From Pseudomonadota bacterium (GTDB taxonomy: Bacteria > Desulfobacterota > JADFVX01), in the NCBI GenBank assembly GCA_015222555.1, contig JADFVM010000226.1, positions 1-16,229 on the forward strand: 16,229 nucleotides of DNA. Direction: 5' to 3'. The position numbers and the translations under genes were made by a program. The first letter of the stretch is position 1, and each line of letters opens with the position of its first letter. Shown one piece after another: positions 15,501 to 16,229 of the stretch. Below the pieces are notes generated by a model, which was given only the letters and a program-made list of their open reading frames with translations, was not told the origin of the DNA and did not search any database.

Positions 15501-16153
15501 AAGGCTGTGGCAATTCGTTCACCAGCAACTTGTCCTGATTCTCTTCCATCGGCTTGTTTTGGTGGGGAGAGATCAAGTAGCTTTTGGCGGCAAAACTCCT
15601 CTTTGCTCTCACAAGCAAAGACTTTCAATGTGGCATAGTTGCAATCAATAAATCTATCTCCATCAACCAACATGATGGCATCATTTGATGAGTTGAAAAT
15701 TGAACGAAATTTTTCCTCACTCTGCCTGAGTTTCTCTTCCATCTGTTTGCGTTTACTAATATCACTGAAAACGCCCTGAATTAAATTTTTCCCGTCAACT
15801 TCAAAAATACTGGTTTTAATTTCAACATCCTTGATTTCTCCCTTCCTGGTAATGATTTTTGCTTCCAAGGGCTTTCCGTCTGGTCCTTTGAGATGCTCAC
15901 GGAAGGTTCTGCTTAAGTCTCCCTCATGCTCTTCCACAGGATGAAGGATGCGTTGATGTTTGCCTATCAGCTCCGCTCTGTCTCTTTCAACTAATCTTGC
16001 TGCTACAGAGTTGCAATCGACGATAATTCCAGTGGTTGCGTCAGCAACAAAGATGGCAATTGATGCATCTTCAAATAGTTTTTTATGCATCCTGTCGCTA
16101 TTATTTGGATTTTTTTTCACGGCAAATGGCTGATAGAGGTTATAAGAAATCAA
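12548..16153 (-). CDS. Soluble multi-PAS/GAF sensor histidine kinase (NtrB-like catalytic core)
   Basis: 1201 residues with no membrane segment, so a cytoplasmic sensor. PAS1 ~24-137, PAS2 ~146-265, coiled coil ~265-313, PAS3 ~313-425, PAS4 ~430-553, PAS5 ~560-673, GAF ~680-828 (with the TPCENV...GFCIYP...FPED pattern), PAS6 ~840-955. The kinase core has H-box His980 in GVAHEINNP, N-box NIINNA (1089-1094), G1 DRGEGIP, F-box EPFFSTK and G2 GTGLGLSIS. PAS6 has five Cys (874, 881, 890, 901, 904; CDGCP), a possible cofactor or redox site. PAS5 is close to the second PAS of the GGDEF/EAL protein. The start is uncertain: TTG 16153 immediately follows an in-frame TGA inside a palindromic repeat, GTG 16120 and ATG 16090 are alternatives, and none has a good ribosome binding site. 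PAS1 is complete from ATG 16090, so that start would lose nothing. It phosphorylates the overlapping response regulator. Confidence 0.93.
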   Translation of the reverse strand: MISYNLYQPFAVKKNPNNSDRMHKKLFEDASIAIFVADATTGIIVDCNSVAARLVERDRAELIGKHQRILHPVEEHEGDLSRTFREHLKGPDGKPLEAKIITRKGEIKDVEIKTSIFEVDGKNLIQGVFSDISKRKQMEEKLRQSEEKFRSIFNSSNDAIMLVDGDRFIDCNYATLKVFACESKEEFCRQKLLDLSPPKQADGRESGQVAGERIATAFRDGHNFFEWIHRRANGEDFPAEVLLTPVILEGEKILQGSVRDISERKRLEEALRKAHDELEVRVKERTFQLEGSNAELEKEITVRKQTEKEVAESEELHRLTLGNISDAVFITDDSGKFSFICPNVNVIFGYSFDEVDKFDNIDVLLGNNLFELRKLKKMREIPNIERTVVDKTGRVHALLVSVKAVAIKGGTVLYTCRDITERKQAEEGLKESQKMLKLVLDTIPVRVFWKDLDSQYLGCNKLFAQDAGLDKPEQILGKNDFELGWSEQAELYRDDDREVMRSKKDKLNYEEPQTTSNGDKIWRQTSKTPLLDIKGDVIGLLGTYENITARKHVEENLRKLSQAVEQSPVSILITDTQGNIEYVNPKFTKLTGYTFDEAMGQNPRLLKSGEQEHAFYKKLWDTIISGKVWRGEFHNKKKNGELYWEAASISPVKSDEGIITHFIAVKEDITERKQTEDAIQTLFESMAGNVGQEFFENLVNSLRKWLKTDCVIIGEVADEDNVEALAMVMDGEIIPQFSYALHSTPCENVTEKGFCIYPESIIELFPEDKDLVDMGAEGYVGTPLKDKNGNAVGILCAISHRKLDLPPRTEEIMEIMAARITVEIERKRAEDRLSKGEQKFRGLSQQFHALLDAIPDSLILLSSDLTVQWANKNCFFKSGVCDESSIGQKCHQLWQSLSQPCDGCPTTKSFESGSAESSQITLADGKIWAVRAFPIADDTGKVVNVIELATDITRKLRRQEETMRAGQLASIGELAAGVAHEINNPINSMINLSQLLANESARGNESYDICNRIISEGKRISVIVKGLLSFAHENGGGKEAVNIENVLSDCLLLTESQMKKDNICLKVNIPSDLPSVIANYQRLQQVFLNIINNARYALNEKYPGHDENKIFEISAKEVGIDERPYLRVTFHDRGEGIPSGIKDKLVEPFFSTKPQHQGTGLGLSISLGIIKNHDGKITFDSIEGEFTKVIVELPALKRENS

Positions 16154-16155
16154 TC

Positions 16156-16221
16156 ACCCCGCCGCAAGCAGCGGGGTATGAGCGCGGAGATAACCTTCTT
16201 AATATATCGCGGCAAGCCGCG
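16156..16221. repeat. Pair of REP-like GC-rich palindromes at the right edge
   Basis: Palindrome A (16156-16177) has arms ACCCCGC / GCGGGGT around an inner GCAAGC. Palindrome B (16208-16221) is CGCGGC-AA-GCCGCG. They are separated by 30 bp and share the GCAAGC-like core and flanking GGGG. Two related GC-rich hairpins close together in otherwise moderate-GC DNA are typical of extragenic palindromic (REP/BIME) or miniature mobile elements. The element continues to or past the window edge. No RAYT transposase is visible here. Confidence 0.6.
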
Positions 16222-16229
16222 GGGAATGC

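Noticed and set aside
16154..16229. N-terminal extension of the kinase into the repeat region
   Set aside because: An in-frame TGA directly precedes the first TTG, and the upstream bases are palindromic repeat, not PAS-coding sequence.

Overview
The window looks like a chromosomal segment of a motile Gram-negative bacterium. Large PAS-rich signalling proteins, a NIT-type chemoreceptor, a bacteriohemerythrin and side-by-side PEP synthase and pyruvate phosphate dikinase suggest a Desulfobacterota, Nitrospirota or similar anaerobic/microaerophilic lineage. That placement is an inference from gene content only.

Left part (1-3684): pyruvate/PEP interconversion. The 3' end of a pyruvate phosphate dikinase gene (ppdK, + strand, cut by the window edge) converges on a complete PEP synthase gene (ppsA, - strand). 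Beyond the ppsA start lies a second, diverged C-terminal piece of ppdK (3139-3615, + strand). It has lost its first ~80% but keeps an intact reading frame and a strong intrinsic terminator. A 17-bp palindrome sits at the junction of that piece with the ppsA upstream region.

Right part (3852-16153): a run of signalling genes, all on the minus strand and so read right to left. In transcription order they are: a soluble six-PAS/GAF histidine kinase; an NtrC-type response regulator (REC-PAS-AAA+-Fis HTH) coupled to it by a TAATG overlap; a 49-residue cysteine-rich protein; a NIT-domain methyl-accepting chemotaxis protein; CheW; a bacteriohemerythrin broken by a one-base frameshift; and a membrane PilJ-like/HAMP/PAS3/GGDEF/EAL protein. 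Directly after the response regulator stop codon are two matching palindromes (TGTCTC-N2-GAGACA) with centres 34 bp apart. About 100-150 bp further downstream, before the Cys-rich gene, is a near-consensus sigma54 -24/-12 element. This is the layout expected if the response regulator activates the genes that follow it. The plausible job of the locus is to link a redox, oxygen or nitrogen-oxide signal to chemotaxis and c-di-GMP turnover; the specific ligands are not readable from sequence.

The right edge (16156-16221) carries two GC-rich REP-like palindromes abutting the kinase 5' end. No tRNA, rRNA, CRISPR array or transposase gene was seen. The longest stretch without a gene is about 266 bp (10555-10820), and it holds the regulatory sites above.
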